In this document: piece by piece, positions 14,620-23,813 of the stretch
Layout: every line of letters begins with the position of its first letter
Position numbering within the stretch: position 1 is the first letter of the stretch
DNA from: DATLFA01 sp039934635
Lineage (GTDB): Bacteria > Actinomycetota > Acidimicrobiia > Acidimicrobiales > WLNW01
DNA length: 28,312 bases
Direction: 5' to 3'
Assembly (NCBI GenBank): GCA_039934635.1
Contig: JBDTLT010000051.1
Coordinates: forward strand, 1-28,312
Made by a program: the position numbers and the translations under genes
The notes under the pieces: generated by a model
The model's database searches: none
What the model was told of the DNA's origin: nothing
Seen by the model: only the letters and a program-made list of their open reading frames with translations

Positions 14620-15294
14620 CTATGCCCGCGCGCGCTGCGCGGTCAGCACCGCCGCCGCCGCGATCGCGGCGGTCTCCGCCCGCAGCACCGTGGACGCCAA
14701 CTCGACGCTGCCCGGCCACGAACGGCGCTCCTCGTCGGACCAGCCGCCCTCGGGACCGATGGCGACGAGCGGGCTGAGCAGGCTCAACGGCGCGCCACCG
14801 CGATCGGCGCGCACGAAACCTTGCGCACCGATGCTCGCGACACTCGCCACGTCGGTCAGCGTCGGCAACGTGAGGCGCCGGCTCTGCATCGCGGCTTCGC
14901 GCGCGACGCGCCGCAGACGCTCGAGGTTGCGTTGTGCGCGCGCTTCGTCCCACCGCACCACCGAACGCTCTGCGAAAAACGGGACGATGCGGTCTACGCC
15001 GAGCTCGGTCAACTTCTGCACAACGAGCTCGGGCTTGTCGCCCTTCGTCAACGCGAATGCAATTGCGATGTCGGGCGTCGGCCGCTCGCTGTTCGTGATC
15101 GCACCGTCGGGCTCGATCGCCGTTGCCTTGCGCCGGCAGAGTCGCCATGCGCCCTGTCCGTCGCACGCAACCACACTCGCACCGACTGCGATGCGCAACA
15201 CGCGCAGGTGATGCTCGTCGGTCGGATCGAGATCGAGTGCGTCGAGGTCATCGACGAAGATGTGTGGCGCGTGCGTCGACGGCGGTTGCGTCAC
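14620..15294 (-). CDS. rsmE: 16S rRNA m3U1498 methyltransferase RsmE
   Basis: This encodes 224 residues of a SPOUT-fold methyltransferase that N3-methylates U1498 of 16S rRNA using SAM, acting on the assembled 30S subunit. It has the conserved blocks 'KGDKPELVVQKLTELGV', 'REAAMQSRR', IGPEGGWSDEE and 'LRAETAAIAA', in that order, with the knotted SAM site at the last two. The GTG start at 15294 overlaps the dnaJ stop (GTGA, 15291-15294), so it is translationally coupled and last in the hrcA-dnaJ-rsmE unit. The N-terminal PUA-like domain is a little short but present. Confidence 0.93.
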   Translation of the reverse strand: MTQPPSTHAPHIFVDDLDALDLDPTDEHHLRVLRIAVGASVVACDGQGAWRLCRRKATAIEPDGAITNSERPTPDIAIAFALTKGDKPELVVQKLTELGVDRIVPFFAERSVVRWDEARAQRNLERLRRVAREAAMQSRRLTLPTLTDVASVASIGAQGFVRADRGGAPLSLLSPLVAIGPEGGWSDEERRSWPGSVELASTVLRAETAAIAAAAVLTAQRARA

Positions 15295-16409
15295 GAACGA
15301 AATGCGGAACGGATCTTGGAGAACAATCCGGTCTCGGGCGGCGCCACTGTCTCGCCCCGCAATTCTGCGTAGCGCCGCAGCAGCTCGGCTTGTTCTTCGG
15401 ACAGATCGGTCGGCGTCTCGATGTTGACCTGCACGGCGAGATCGCCGCGGCCCCGACCGCGCAGATGGGGCACGCCCTTGCCCCGGAACATGAACACGCG
15501 ACCGGACTGGGTCCCCGCGGGGACGTCGATGTGCTCGTCACCGTCGAGCGTCTCGATGTCGATCTCGGTGCCCAGCGCCGCCTGCGCGACACCGATGGGC
15601 AACCGCATGATGAGGTCATCACCTTGGCGTTCGAATCGGTCGTGCGCCTTGACCCGCAAGTGCACATAGAGATCGCCCGGCGAACCGCGGCGCGGGCCAA
15701 CCGCGCCGCGTCCGTTGAGACGCAACGTCGCACCGTTGTCGACTCCCGCGGGCACTTCGATGGTGTAGGTGCGCTCTTCGGCGCGGCGGCCTTCGCCGCG
15801 GCACGCGGTGCACGGTGTTGCGATGTTTTCGCCGGTGCCGCCACAACGCGTGCACGCCGACGCAGTGACCATCTGCCCGAGGATCGATTGGCGCACCCGT
15901 CGTACCTGCCCCAAGCCACCGCATTCGGTGCACTGCACCGCTTGGGTGCCCGGGCTCGCACCCGTCGACGAGCACGTGTCACAGCCGACGAGCGTGTTGA
16001 GCGTGACCGATGTTTCGCCACCGAAGACCGCGGTCTCGAACTCGACGTCGACCATTGCTTCGAGATCGGCACCGCGCGGCGGACCCGACGACGCGCGACC
16101 GCCGCCGCCAAAGCCACTGCCGCCGAAGAATGCGTCGAAGAGATCGGACAATCCCCCACCGAACGGGTCGCCACCGCCGGCGGCGGCGTTGCGCAACCCG
16201 TCGATGCCGTAGCGGTCGTAGACCGTGCGCTTTTGCGGGTCGGACAACGTCTCGTATGCGAGCTGGACTTCTTTGAACCGCTCTTCGGACTCGGGGTCGT
16301 CGAGGTTGGCGTCGGGATGATGCTGACGCGCGAGTTGACGGTAGGCCTTCTTGATCTCGGCTTCGGTCGCGGTACGCGCCACGCCGAGCACTTCGTAGAA
16401 GTCGCGCAT
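15291..16409 (-). CDS. dnaJ: Chaperone DnaJ (Hsp40)
   Basis: This encodes 372 residues of a full-length type I DnaJ, the co-chaperone that stimulates DnaK ATPase and delivers unfolded proteins. The J-domain has HPD at 31-33; the Gly/Phe-rich linker spans about 76-112. The zinc region has four CxxC pairs (C143/C146, C160/C163, C186/C189, C200/C203) in CxxCxGxG-like contexts, the first pair reading CDTCSSTG. The C-terminal substrate-binding domain follows. The ATG overlaps the hrcA stop (ATGA). This is the hrcA-linked copy that in Actinobacteria usually coexists with another dnaJ beside dnaK. Confidence 0.95.
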   Translation of the reverse strand: MRDFYEVLGVARTATEAEIKKAYRQLARQHHPDANLDDPESEERFKEVQLAYETLSDPQKRTVYDRYGIDGLRNAAAGGGDPFGGGLSDLFDAFFGGSGFGGGGRASSGPPRGADLEAMVDVEFETAVFGGETSVTLNTLVGCDTCSSTGASPGTQAVQCTECGGLGQVRRVRQSILGQMVTASACTRCGGTGENIATPCTACRGEGRRAEERTYTIEVPAGVDNGATLRLNGRGAVGPRRGSPGDLYVHLRVKAHDRFERQGDDLIMRLPIGVAQAALGTEIDIETLDGDEHIDVPAGTQSGRVFMFRGKGVPHLRGRGRGDLAVQVNIETPTDLSEEQAELLRRYAELRGETVAPPETGLFSKIRSAFRS

Positions 16410-17410
16410 CAGCCCTCGCTCAGACGATCGCCGAGTTGCTGGCTCACGACGGCCACTGCGGAGAGCGCTTGCGGATAGTTCATGCGAGAGGGGCCCAACA
16501 CACCGATGGTGCCGACCTTATCGCCATCGACCTCGTAGGGGGCGACGATGAGCGCGCACTCGGCGAGCGGCTGCACGCCGGTTTCGCTGCCGATGGCCAC
16601 CGTCAGTCCGCGATCGAGCACGTCGCGCATGAGCGACACGACGACGAGTTGCTGCTCGAGGATCGACAGCACTTCACGCACGGTCTCGACCGCGTCGAAT
16701 GCGCCGGCCATGCGCGCGGTCCCGCCCACGAACACGTGGTCGGAGTCACCGTCGACGACCGGGTTGAACACCGCGGCGGCCGTATCGACCAGACGGGCCA
16801 CCGATTCGTCGAGGCCCTCGCCGGCCGCCAGCCGCGAATCGAGCGGCATGCCGATGAACGCGCGTGCGAGCGCGGCCGACGCCAGATCGACATCGGCGTC
16901 GGTGGTGAGCTCGTCGAGTTCGATCGTGCCCTTTTCGATGGCACCGTTGGAGAGGATGGCGACCGCCAGCGCCGTGCGCGAGGCGACGCGCACCAGCTGG
17001 ATCGACCGCACGACCGCCGAACGCGTGCCGGGGCCCACCACCAGCGCGGCATAGCTCGTGAGGTTGGACAGCAGCCCTGCGGTTTCGTGGAGCAGCCGCT
17101 CGAGCTCACCGTGGGAGTGGTCGAAGAAGGCCCGCACCTGGTCGGACTGCATGGCCCCGAGCTCGCGGCCGGGGCCGAGCGCATTGACGAAGAAGCGGTA
17201 ACCCTTTTCGGTCGGCACCCGCCCCGCGCTCGTGTGCGGCTGATGCAGGTAGCCCTGCCGTTCGAGCTGCACCATCTCGTTGCGCACGGTGGCCGGCGAG
17301 ACCTCGATCCCTGGCGCGTTGGCGATCGCGGAGGACCCCACCGGCTGTGCGGTGGTGATGTACTCCTGGACCACTGCTCTCAGGATGGAAGCTTTGCGCT
17401 CCTCGAGCAT
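16409..17410 (-). CDS. hrcA: Heat-inducible transcription repressor HrcA
   Basis: This encodes 333 residues. HrcA binds the CIRCE operator and represses chaperone genes when GroEL is free. The N-terminal winged helix contains 'RKASILRAVVQEYITT', 'VSPATVRNEMVQLERQGYL' and 'HTSAGRVPTEKGYR'; the GAF-like and insertion domains follow. The start at 17410 (MLEERKASILRAVV) matches where Streptomyces HrcA begins (MLSERR...). An in-frame ATG at 17449 would add 13 residues, but a plausible -10 box (17451-17456) would leave it outside the transcript. A CIRCE element lies at 17473-17499, so autoregulation is expected. The usual upstream hemW is missing between lepA and hrcA. Confidence 0.93.
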   Translation of the reverse strand: MLEERKASILRAVVQEYITTAQPVGSSAIANAPGIEVSPATVRNEMVQLERQGYLHQPHTSAGRVPTEKGYRFFVNALGPGRELGAMQSDQVRAFFDHSHGELERLLHETAGLLSNLTSYAALVVGPGTRSAVVRSIQLVRVASRTALAVAILSNGAIEKGTIELDELTTDADVDLASAALARAFIGMPLDSRLAAGEGLDESVARLVDTAAAVFNPVVDGDSDHVFVGGTARMAGAFDAVETVREVLSILEQQLVVVSLMRDVLDRGLTVAIGSETGVQPLAECALIVAPYEVDGDKVGTIGVLGPSRMNYPQALSAVAVVSQQLGDRLSEG

Positions 17411-17450
17411 GCTGATTGCACTCTCACACTCGGGTTTGGGGGTGTCCATG

Positions 17451-17456
17451 ATGATA
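17451..17456 (-). promoter_or_regulatory. Putative -10 box of the hrcA-dnaJ-rsmE operon
   Basis: TATCAT on the minus strand, with a 17-nt gap to a -35 position inside CIRCE (17474-17479). HrcA bound at CIRCE would then cover the -35 region. If this is the promoter, the ATG at 17449 would be too close to the start site and translation begins at 17410. Confidence 0.45.
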
Positions 17457-17472
17457 GCCACCGATGCCCCGA

Positions 17473-17499
17473 TTGGCACTCGATGCTCTCGAGTGCCAA
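17473..17499 (-). promoter_or_regulatory. CIRCE operator (HrcA binding site)
   Basis: TTGGCACTC (17473-17481), nine spacer bases and GAGTGCCAA (17491-17499) form a perfect 9-9-9 inverted repeat. The consensus arm is TTAGCACTC, so the third position carries G instead of A, matched by C in the other arm. It sits in the 109-bp gap between lepA and hrcA and controls the heat-shock unit. Confidence 0.93.
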
Positions 17500-17519
17500 C
17501 GAGCGGGTCAGGCGCAGCC

Positions 17520-19328
<1,809 letters not shown>

Positions 19329-19363
19329 AGCGAGATCTCGGGCCACCAGGGGCCGGATTCGAC

Positions 19364-19410
19364 GCTAGCGGGTCGCCACGAGGTTTCCGCCGGTTCGAGG
19401 GCCCGCTAGC
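19364..19410 (+). promoter_or_regulatory. Hairpin-forming leader/operator between lepA and rpsT
   Basis: GCTAGCGGG at 19364-19372 pairs perfectly with CCCGCTAGC at 19402-19410. On the plus strand two more pairs follow (U·G and C-G), giving an 11-bp stem and a 25-nt loop; on the minus strand the extra wobble is lost. It ends 49 nt before the rpsT start, so it may form in the rpsT leader. It could instead be a regulator-binding site for both genes. Confidence 0.5.
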
Positions 19411-19459
19411 ATGCCCCGGTCGCGCACAGCGATCGACGCAGGAGCTTTCCGGGGACACC

Positions 19460-19708
19460 GTGGCCAATATCAAGAGCCAGATCAAACGCAATCGGCAGAA
19501 CGAGAAGCGCCGCGTGCGCAACAAGTCGGTCAAGTCCGAGCTCAAGACACGCACCAAGTCTGCGCTCGCTCATGCCGACAACGAGACCGCCGTTGCGACC
19601 GCGATGAAGCACATCGACAAGGCTGCGGCCAACGGTGTGATTCACAAGAACGCGGCGGCCCGGCGCAAGTCCCGCTTGATGAAGGCCCTCAGCCGCAAGG
19701 CGTCCTAG
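19460..19708 (+). CDS. rpsT: 30S ribosomal protein S20
   Basis: This encodes 82 residues of a very basic protein with the family opening MANIKSQIKRNRQNEKRR and the C-terminal KSRLMKALS helix. S20 binds 16S rRNA helix 44 and the 5' domain early in 30S assembly. The GTG start is preceded by GGGG (19451-19454) as ribosome-binding site. It is monocistronic, between divergent lepA and convergent holA. Confidence 0.95.
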   Translation: MANIKSQIKRNRQNEKRRVRNKSVKSELKTRTKSALAHADNETAVATAMKHIDKAAANGVIHKNAAARRKSRLMKALSRKAS

Positions 19709-19731
19709 CTCGAAGCTGGCACTGTCGTCAG

Positions 19732-20769
19732 CTAGCGCCGGCCGAGGCGGGCCAGGCGAGCGACGAGGACTTCCATCACGAGATCGGGCGGCCACGCGAT
19801 CGCGCCCCGCAACGCGAGATCGGCATCGGCCAGCAGACCGATGGCGGTCGCGATCTTGTCCGAGCCGAGGCGTTTGGTCTGGGTCAACGCCTTTTTCGCG
19901 GGGAACGTCGAACCCTTCATGCCCAATCGCGCCGCCGCCGATTTTTCGTCGAGGCCGGGCACGCCGTCGAGGCGCAGCATGCGGGAGTAATGCGTATACA
20001 GCGTGGCCAACAGCGCCAGCGGATGGCGTTCGCCGGCGCCGGTCATGCGCTGCAGACGGTCGAGCGCGCCGGGTATGTCGCCGCGGTCGATGGCGTCGGT
20101 CAACTCCCAGGGCGGCACCGTGCCGGCTTCGCCGAGGAACGGCTCGACGTCAGCGGCGGTGACCGTGGCATTGCGACCGAAGGCCGACTCGAGCACGTGC
20201 AACAGACCGACGACGCGGCTGCGGTCTTCGCCGAAGCGTTCGGCGATGCGCGCCCGTGCGGGGCGGTCGATCTTGACCGCGGCATCGCTGAGCCGTTCGT
20301 CGAGCCAGGCGTCGGCCCCTTTGCCCGACGGGATCGCGGTGTCGGTGATGACACCGCCCGCCGCACGTATTGCCTCGCTGAGCTTCTTGGGCAACGCGGC
20401 GAGGCGGTCTTGCTTGGGGCTCTCACCGCGCTCCCAGACGAGCACGAGCGACGTCGTCGGCAACACGTCGTCGAGGTAGCCGTAGAGCGGTGCGAGGTCT
20501 TCGGCCCGTGAGAACCGGGCGAGGTGCCGGCCGATGACGACGCGCCGATCGGTGAGAAAAGGCGAGGTCTGCGCGGCGTCGACCAGACGGGCGATGTCGA
20601 AGCCACTCTCGCTGCGGTAGTTCTCTTCGGTGAGCTCTTCGACCATGAACGCGCGGTCACCGTCGCCGACGAGTTGGTGCACCAACTCGATCAGCGTGTC
20701 GGACAGCAGCGCGGCGTCGTCGCCGACCAACAGATGGACGGGCGCGTCGGTGAGCACCGTCGACGTCAT
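19732..20769 (-). CDS. holA: DNA polymerase III subunit delta
   Basis: This encodes 345 residues. HolA opens the sliding clamp in the clamp-loader complex. The architecture is the degenerate AAA-like N-terminal domain (VHLLVGDD... 'LTDRRVVIGRHLARF'), the middle linker and the C-terminal collar ('HPLALLATLYTHYSRMLRL... FPAKKALTQTKRLG'). The ATG at 20769 overlaps the stop of the FolP2-like gene (ATGA). An earlier in-frame start would add Arg-rich sequence unlike the family. It ends 23 bp from rpsT, with which it converges. Confidence 0.9.
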   Translation of the reverse strand: MTSTVLTDAPVHLLVGDDAALLSDTLIELVHQLVGDGDRAFMVEELTEENYRSESGFDIARLVDAAQTSPFLTDRRVVIGRHLARFSRAEDLAPLYGYLDDVLPTTSLVLVWERGESPKQDRLAALPKKLSEAIRAAGGVITDTAIPSGKGADAWLDERLSDAAVKIDRPARARIAERFGEDRSRVVGLLHVLESAFGRNATVTAADVEPFLGEAGTVPPWELTDAIDRGDIPGALDRLQRMTGAGERHPLALLATLYTHYSRMLRLDGVPGLDEKSAAARLGMKGSTFPAKKALTQTKRLGSDKIATAIGLLADADLALRGAIAWPPDLVMEVLVARLARLGRR

Positions 20770-21647
20770 CGCCCACCACGATTCGCGATGAGGGGCCCGA
20801 CGATCGGCTCGCCGTCGCGGGCCTGGAGGATGGCGCTCATCACGTCGGCGACGCGCCGGCCGCCGCGCACATCGTGCGCGCGCAGGATGCGACAGCCCAA
20901 CGCGATGCCGAGCGCGTGCGCGGCCCACGTGGCCTCGATCCGATCGTCGACCTCGGTCTGCGCGAGCAGACCGACGAATCGCTTGTTGGATGCCGAGAGG
21001 AACACCGGGAAGCCGAGCGGCAACAAGTCGTCGGAGTTGCGCAGCAAGATCGCCGACATGGGTTCGGTCTTGCCCAGGTCGAGACCGGCGTCGACCATGA
21101 TGCGCTGCCGCGGGATGCCGGCGGCGAGCGCCCGCTCGGCGCGATCACGCAGGAACTCGCGCACTTCGCCGAGCAGATCGTCGTAGTGCGGGCTGGGGTC
21201 GGGCACGCGTGGCGCGAGACGAATGTGGGTGGCCACGACTGCCGCGCCGTGTTCGTGCGCGGCCGGCAGGAAATCGGGGTCGGCAAAGCCGCTGATGTCG
21301 TTGCCGACGTCCGCGCCGGCGCGATAGGCGGCGCGGGCCACCGACGCCCGGAACGTGTCGACCGAGATGGGCAATTCGAACCGTGCCCGCAGTGCTTCGA
21401 TGGCGGGAATGACGCGGTCGATCTCTTCTTGCGGTGTCACCTCGGGCCCGGGGCCCGCCTTGACCCCACCCACGTCGAGGAAGTCGGCGCCGTCGAGGAC
21501 ATGTTGCTCGGCCTTCTTCAAGAACCGGTCGAAGTCGAAGTAGCTGCCCTGGTCGTAGAAGGAGTCGGGGGTGCGATTGAGGATGCCCATCACCAACGCA
21601 CGCGTCGTGACGTCGAATTGGTGTCGCGACCCGAGTTCGAGAATCAC
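20766..21647 (-). CDS. Dihydropteroate-synthase-like protein (FolP2 type)
   Basis: This encodes 293 residues in a TIM barrel with DHPS landmarks: MGILNRTPDSF (20-30), DTFRASV, and Lys222 in ASNK. But the loop that in true DHPS reads GGESTRPG (binding pABA/phosphate) reads GGVKAGPG here (60-67). This is the signature of mycobacterial FolP2, a paralogue reported not to act as DHPS; folate synthesis is therefore not claimed. The GTG start has TAGCGT 7 nt upstream and no Shine-Dalgarno. The stop overlaps the holA ATG, an unusual pairing with DNA replication. It is first of the pair. Confidence 0.87.
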   Translation of the reverse strand: MILELGSRHQFDVTTRALVMGILNRTPDSFYDQGSYFDFDRFLKKAEQHVLDGADFLDVGGVKAGPGPEVTPQEEIDRVIPAIEALRARFELPISVDTFRASVARAAYRAGADVGNDISGFADPDFLPAAHEHGAAVVATHIRLAPRVPDPSPHYDDLLGEVREFLRDRAERALAAGIPRQRIMVDAGLDLGKTEPMSAILLRNSDDLLPLGFPVFLSASNKRFVGLLAQTEVDDRIEATWAAHALGIALGCRILRAHDVRGGRRVADVMSAILQARDGEPIVGPLIANRGGR

Positions 21648-21654
21648 GGGTCGG

Positions 21655-21660
21655 ACGCTA
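21655..21660 (-). promoter_or_regulatory. -10 box for the FolP2-like/holA unit
   Basis: TAGCGT on the minus strand, 7 nt before the GTG at 21647, is identical in sequence and spacing to that of the cyclase gene (5273-5278). Confidence 0.5.
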
Positions 21661-21695
21661 CACGGGGCATCGCCGTCACCTCACATACGTCGGCC

Positions 21696-21778
21696 TTCTA
21701 TCGGCCGCCGAACTCGCAAGAACCGCTGATCATGGGACCTTTGACCCTGAGACCAGGGTGGGTCTTCGGCCGATAGGG
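21696..21778 (+). ncRNA. Candidate structured RNA leader hiding a ribosome-binding site
   Basis: CTATCGGCCG (21698-21707) pairs perfectly with CGGCCGATAG (21767-21776); two U·G pairs extend it outward on the plus strand to 21696-21697/21777-21778. The 3' arm contains AGGG (21775-21778), the only Shine-Dalgarno for the ATG at 21783, so pairing would block translation. Inside the 59-nt loop, ACCCTG (21744-21749) pairs with CAGGGT (21754-21759), or AGACC (21750-21754) with GGTCT (21761-21765); these two are mutually exclusive. The arrangement resembles a translational switch. No known riboswitch class is recognised, and on the other strand it would lie upstream of the FolP2-like gene. Confidence 0.5.
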
Positions 21779-21782
21779 CTTC

Positions 21783-22001
21783 ATGACGAATACCACGTTT
21801 TTTGTGCTGCATAACGAAGCCACCGGATCAGACATCAACTGCACGACGCTGATGGACGCGCTCTCCGCGGTGGACGCGATCGAGGGGACCGATGATTGGA
21901 TCGTGCACGAAGTCTGTCGGGGCTCGGTAACCCGATTCGTCACTGAGGGTTGCGGCCACGACAGCCGAGAAGAATCAAGCCGCCCCGTTTCACCGAGGTG
22001 A
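21783..22001 (+). CDS. Small hypothetical protein (72 aa)
   Basis: This encodes 72 residues with a hydrophobic start (TTFFVLHNEATG) and then a mixed acidic helix and beta-like stretch (MDALSAVDAIEGTDDWIVHEV); three cysteines. No family is recognised. The ATG follows AGGG by 4 nt, and that site lies in the folded leader. It overlaps the minus-strand comEC tail by 12 bp. It is shorter and less GC-rich than its neighbours; the protein-like pattern supports it but does not prove expression. Confidence 0.45.
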   Translation: MTNTTFFVLHNEATGSDINCTTLMDALSAVDAIEGTDDWIVHEVCRGSVTRFVTEGCGHDSREESSRPVSPR

Positions 22002-23813
22002 ACCCGGCGCGTCATTTGCGCGCGTTGCCGACGCGACATGGGGCGTCGACTGCAGCGGCGCGGACGTCGACGTCACGTCGATCTCGAACTGCCCCACGCG
22101 ATACGCACCTAGTGGCGGAGTCCGCGCGCCCCTGATCTGGTGCTGCGACGGCGCCCAGATGTCGTCGATGGAGAGTCGGCTGCGCAACGCGCGCACCACC
22201 TCGCCGCTGGCGCGCCCGCCGTCGACGGCGACGACGAGCGCGACATGGCGCACACCGACACGGCGTAGTGCCTCGAGCGCCGACCGGGCGCGTGCACTGT
22301 CGTCGATCGTGACCACGATGGTGCCGTCGGCGCCCCGCAGCACAGAGACGCCGGCCGCCGGCGAATGTCGACCCGGAGCGAGATGGCCAAAGGTCAACGG
22401 CGGTTGCACCAACGCCACCACCGCGAGCGCGACAGCGACATGGCGTGCCGTCGTTGCGCGGGCCAGCGCGAACACAACCGCCGCGGTCAATAGCACCAGC
22501 AGATGGCGCACCCGCAATTCCCCGAGGGGCGCCCGCGCCGCGAAGCGGGCGACGGTGGCGACCCACCACACGAGCGCGCGTGTCGGCAGGTGCACGACCG
22601 TCGCGATGGGGCCGCCGGCAATACCGGCGACGACGCCCGCGGTGAGACCCCACATCATGATCGGGCCTGCGGCAGGAGCGGCAAGGATGTTGGCCGGTAA
22701 CGCGGCCAGCGGCATACCGCCGAAACGCGCGACCTCTATCGGGGCGACGGCGAGCTGCGCCGCGATCGTCACCGACGCGCCCAACGCCAACCATCGCGGC
22801 CCCGGCAACCGCGACGCGATCGACGGTGCCAGCTCGACGATGCCCGCCGTCGCCAACAGCGACAGTTGGAAACCGACCGAGCGCGTGATCACCGGGTCGA
22901 CGAGAACGAGTGTCGTGCACGTCAACGCGATGATGCGCCGCGTGCTCACGGTGCGACCCATTGCCGCCGCGAGGCCGGCGATCGATGCCATCACGATGGC
23001 GCGCAACACCGACGGCTCGAATCGCGTCACCAGAGCGAAGAACGCCAAAGCCGTCGACAGGGTCGCGAATCGAACGCGGAAGTCGAGCCGCCTCAACAAC
23101 GGCGCGAGCAGCGCCGCGACAAAGGCCACGTTTTCGCCCGACACCGCCAACAGGTGGCCTAGACCCGAGCCCCGGAAGTCGTCGGCCACCGGCGACGGCT
23201 GATCGCGGTCGTCGCCGTAGACGAAGCCGGTGAACAGCCCACGGTGATCGGGGCCGAGCGAACGCGCGCCGCGCTGCAACGTGCGCCGCAACGCGTTGGC
23301 CCACGAGTAGGGCCACTTGGCCGGACGGGTTGCGTAGACCTCGCGCACATCGAGGCGCGCAACGACGTGGCGCTGGTCGAGCCAGGGCGCGAACGCGAGC
23401 CGCGGCCGCACCGTGCCCGCCAACTGCACGCGCTCCCCCACCAACAATCCGCTCAGCGCGCGGGCCGGCGCGCCGTACGCGTTGACCTCGAGGCGCATGT
23501 GCCCGAGCCGCACGTCGAGGCGCGTCGCCGCGCCGAACTGTTCGGGATCGCGCATCACCGTGACCCATTCGCGCACGTCACGTTGGCGCACGTGGACCGC
23601 GAGCGCACGGTCGCTGCGCGCGCCCAGCGCGGCCGCCAGCACGACGACCGCGACGACGAGCAACCACGGACGGCGCGCCACGAGCGCCACGACGACCGCG
23701 AGCACCGGTATCCATACGGCGATCGACCACCCCACCATCGCCGCGGCGAACGAACCGAGGGCCATCGCGATCGCCCCGACGTCGCTCAACACGCGTGAAG
23801 GCTTGTCGTTCAT
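21990..23813 (-). CDS. comEC: ComEC/Rec2 DNA-uptake channel with degenerate C-terminal domain
   Basis: This encodes 607 residues. Three N-terminal helices (about 12-66), the OB-like extracytoplasmic segment (75-160) and the competence domain with LGHLLAVSGENVAF (218-231) and about nine helices match the ComEC inner-membrane channel for single-stranded DNA. The C-terminus (about 500-590) starts like the metallo-beta-lactamase domain (VSVLRGADGTIVVTIDD) but lacks its HxHxDH metal motif and is much shorter. The protein is therefore a channel without the usual nuclease candidate. The ATG overlaps the comEA stop (ATGA), so comEA-comEC are coupled. Confidence 0.9.
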   Translation of the reverse strand: MNDKPSRVLSDVGAIAMALGSFAAAMVGWSIAVWIPVLAVVVALVARRPWLLVVAVVVLAAALGARSDRALAVHVRQRDVREWVTVMRDPEQFGAATRLDVRLGHMRLEVNAYGAPARALSGLLVGERVQLAGTVRPRLAFAPWLDQRHVVARLDVREVYATRPAKWPYSWANALRRTLQRGARSLGPDHRGLFTGFVYGDDRDQPSPVADDFRGSGLGHLLAVSGENVAFVAALLAPLLRRLDFRVRFATLSTALAFFALVTRFEPSVLRAIVMASIAGLAAAMGRTVSTRRIIALTCTTLVLVDPVITRSVGFQLSLLATAGIVELAPSIASRLPGPRWLALGASVTIAAQLAVAPIEVARFGGMPLAALPANILAAPAAGPIMMWGLTAGVVAGIAGGPIATVVHLPTRALVWWVATVARFAARAPLGELRVRHLLVLLTAAVVFALARATTARHVAVALAVVALVQPPLTFGHLAPGRHSPAAGVSVLRGADGTIVVTIDDSARARSALEALRRVGVRHVALVVAVDGGRASGEVVRALRSRLSIDDIWAPSQHQIRGARTPPLGAYRVGQFEIDVTSTSAPLQSTPHVASATRANDAPGSPR

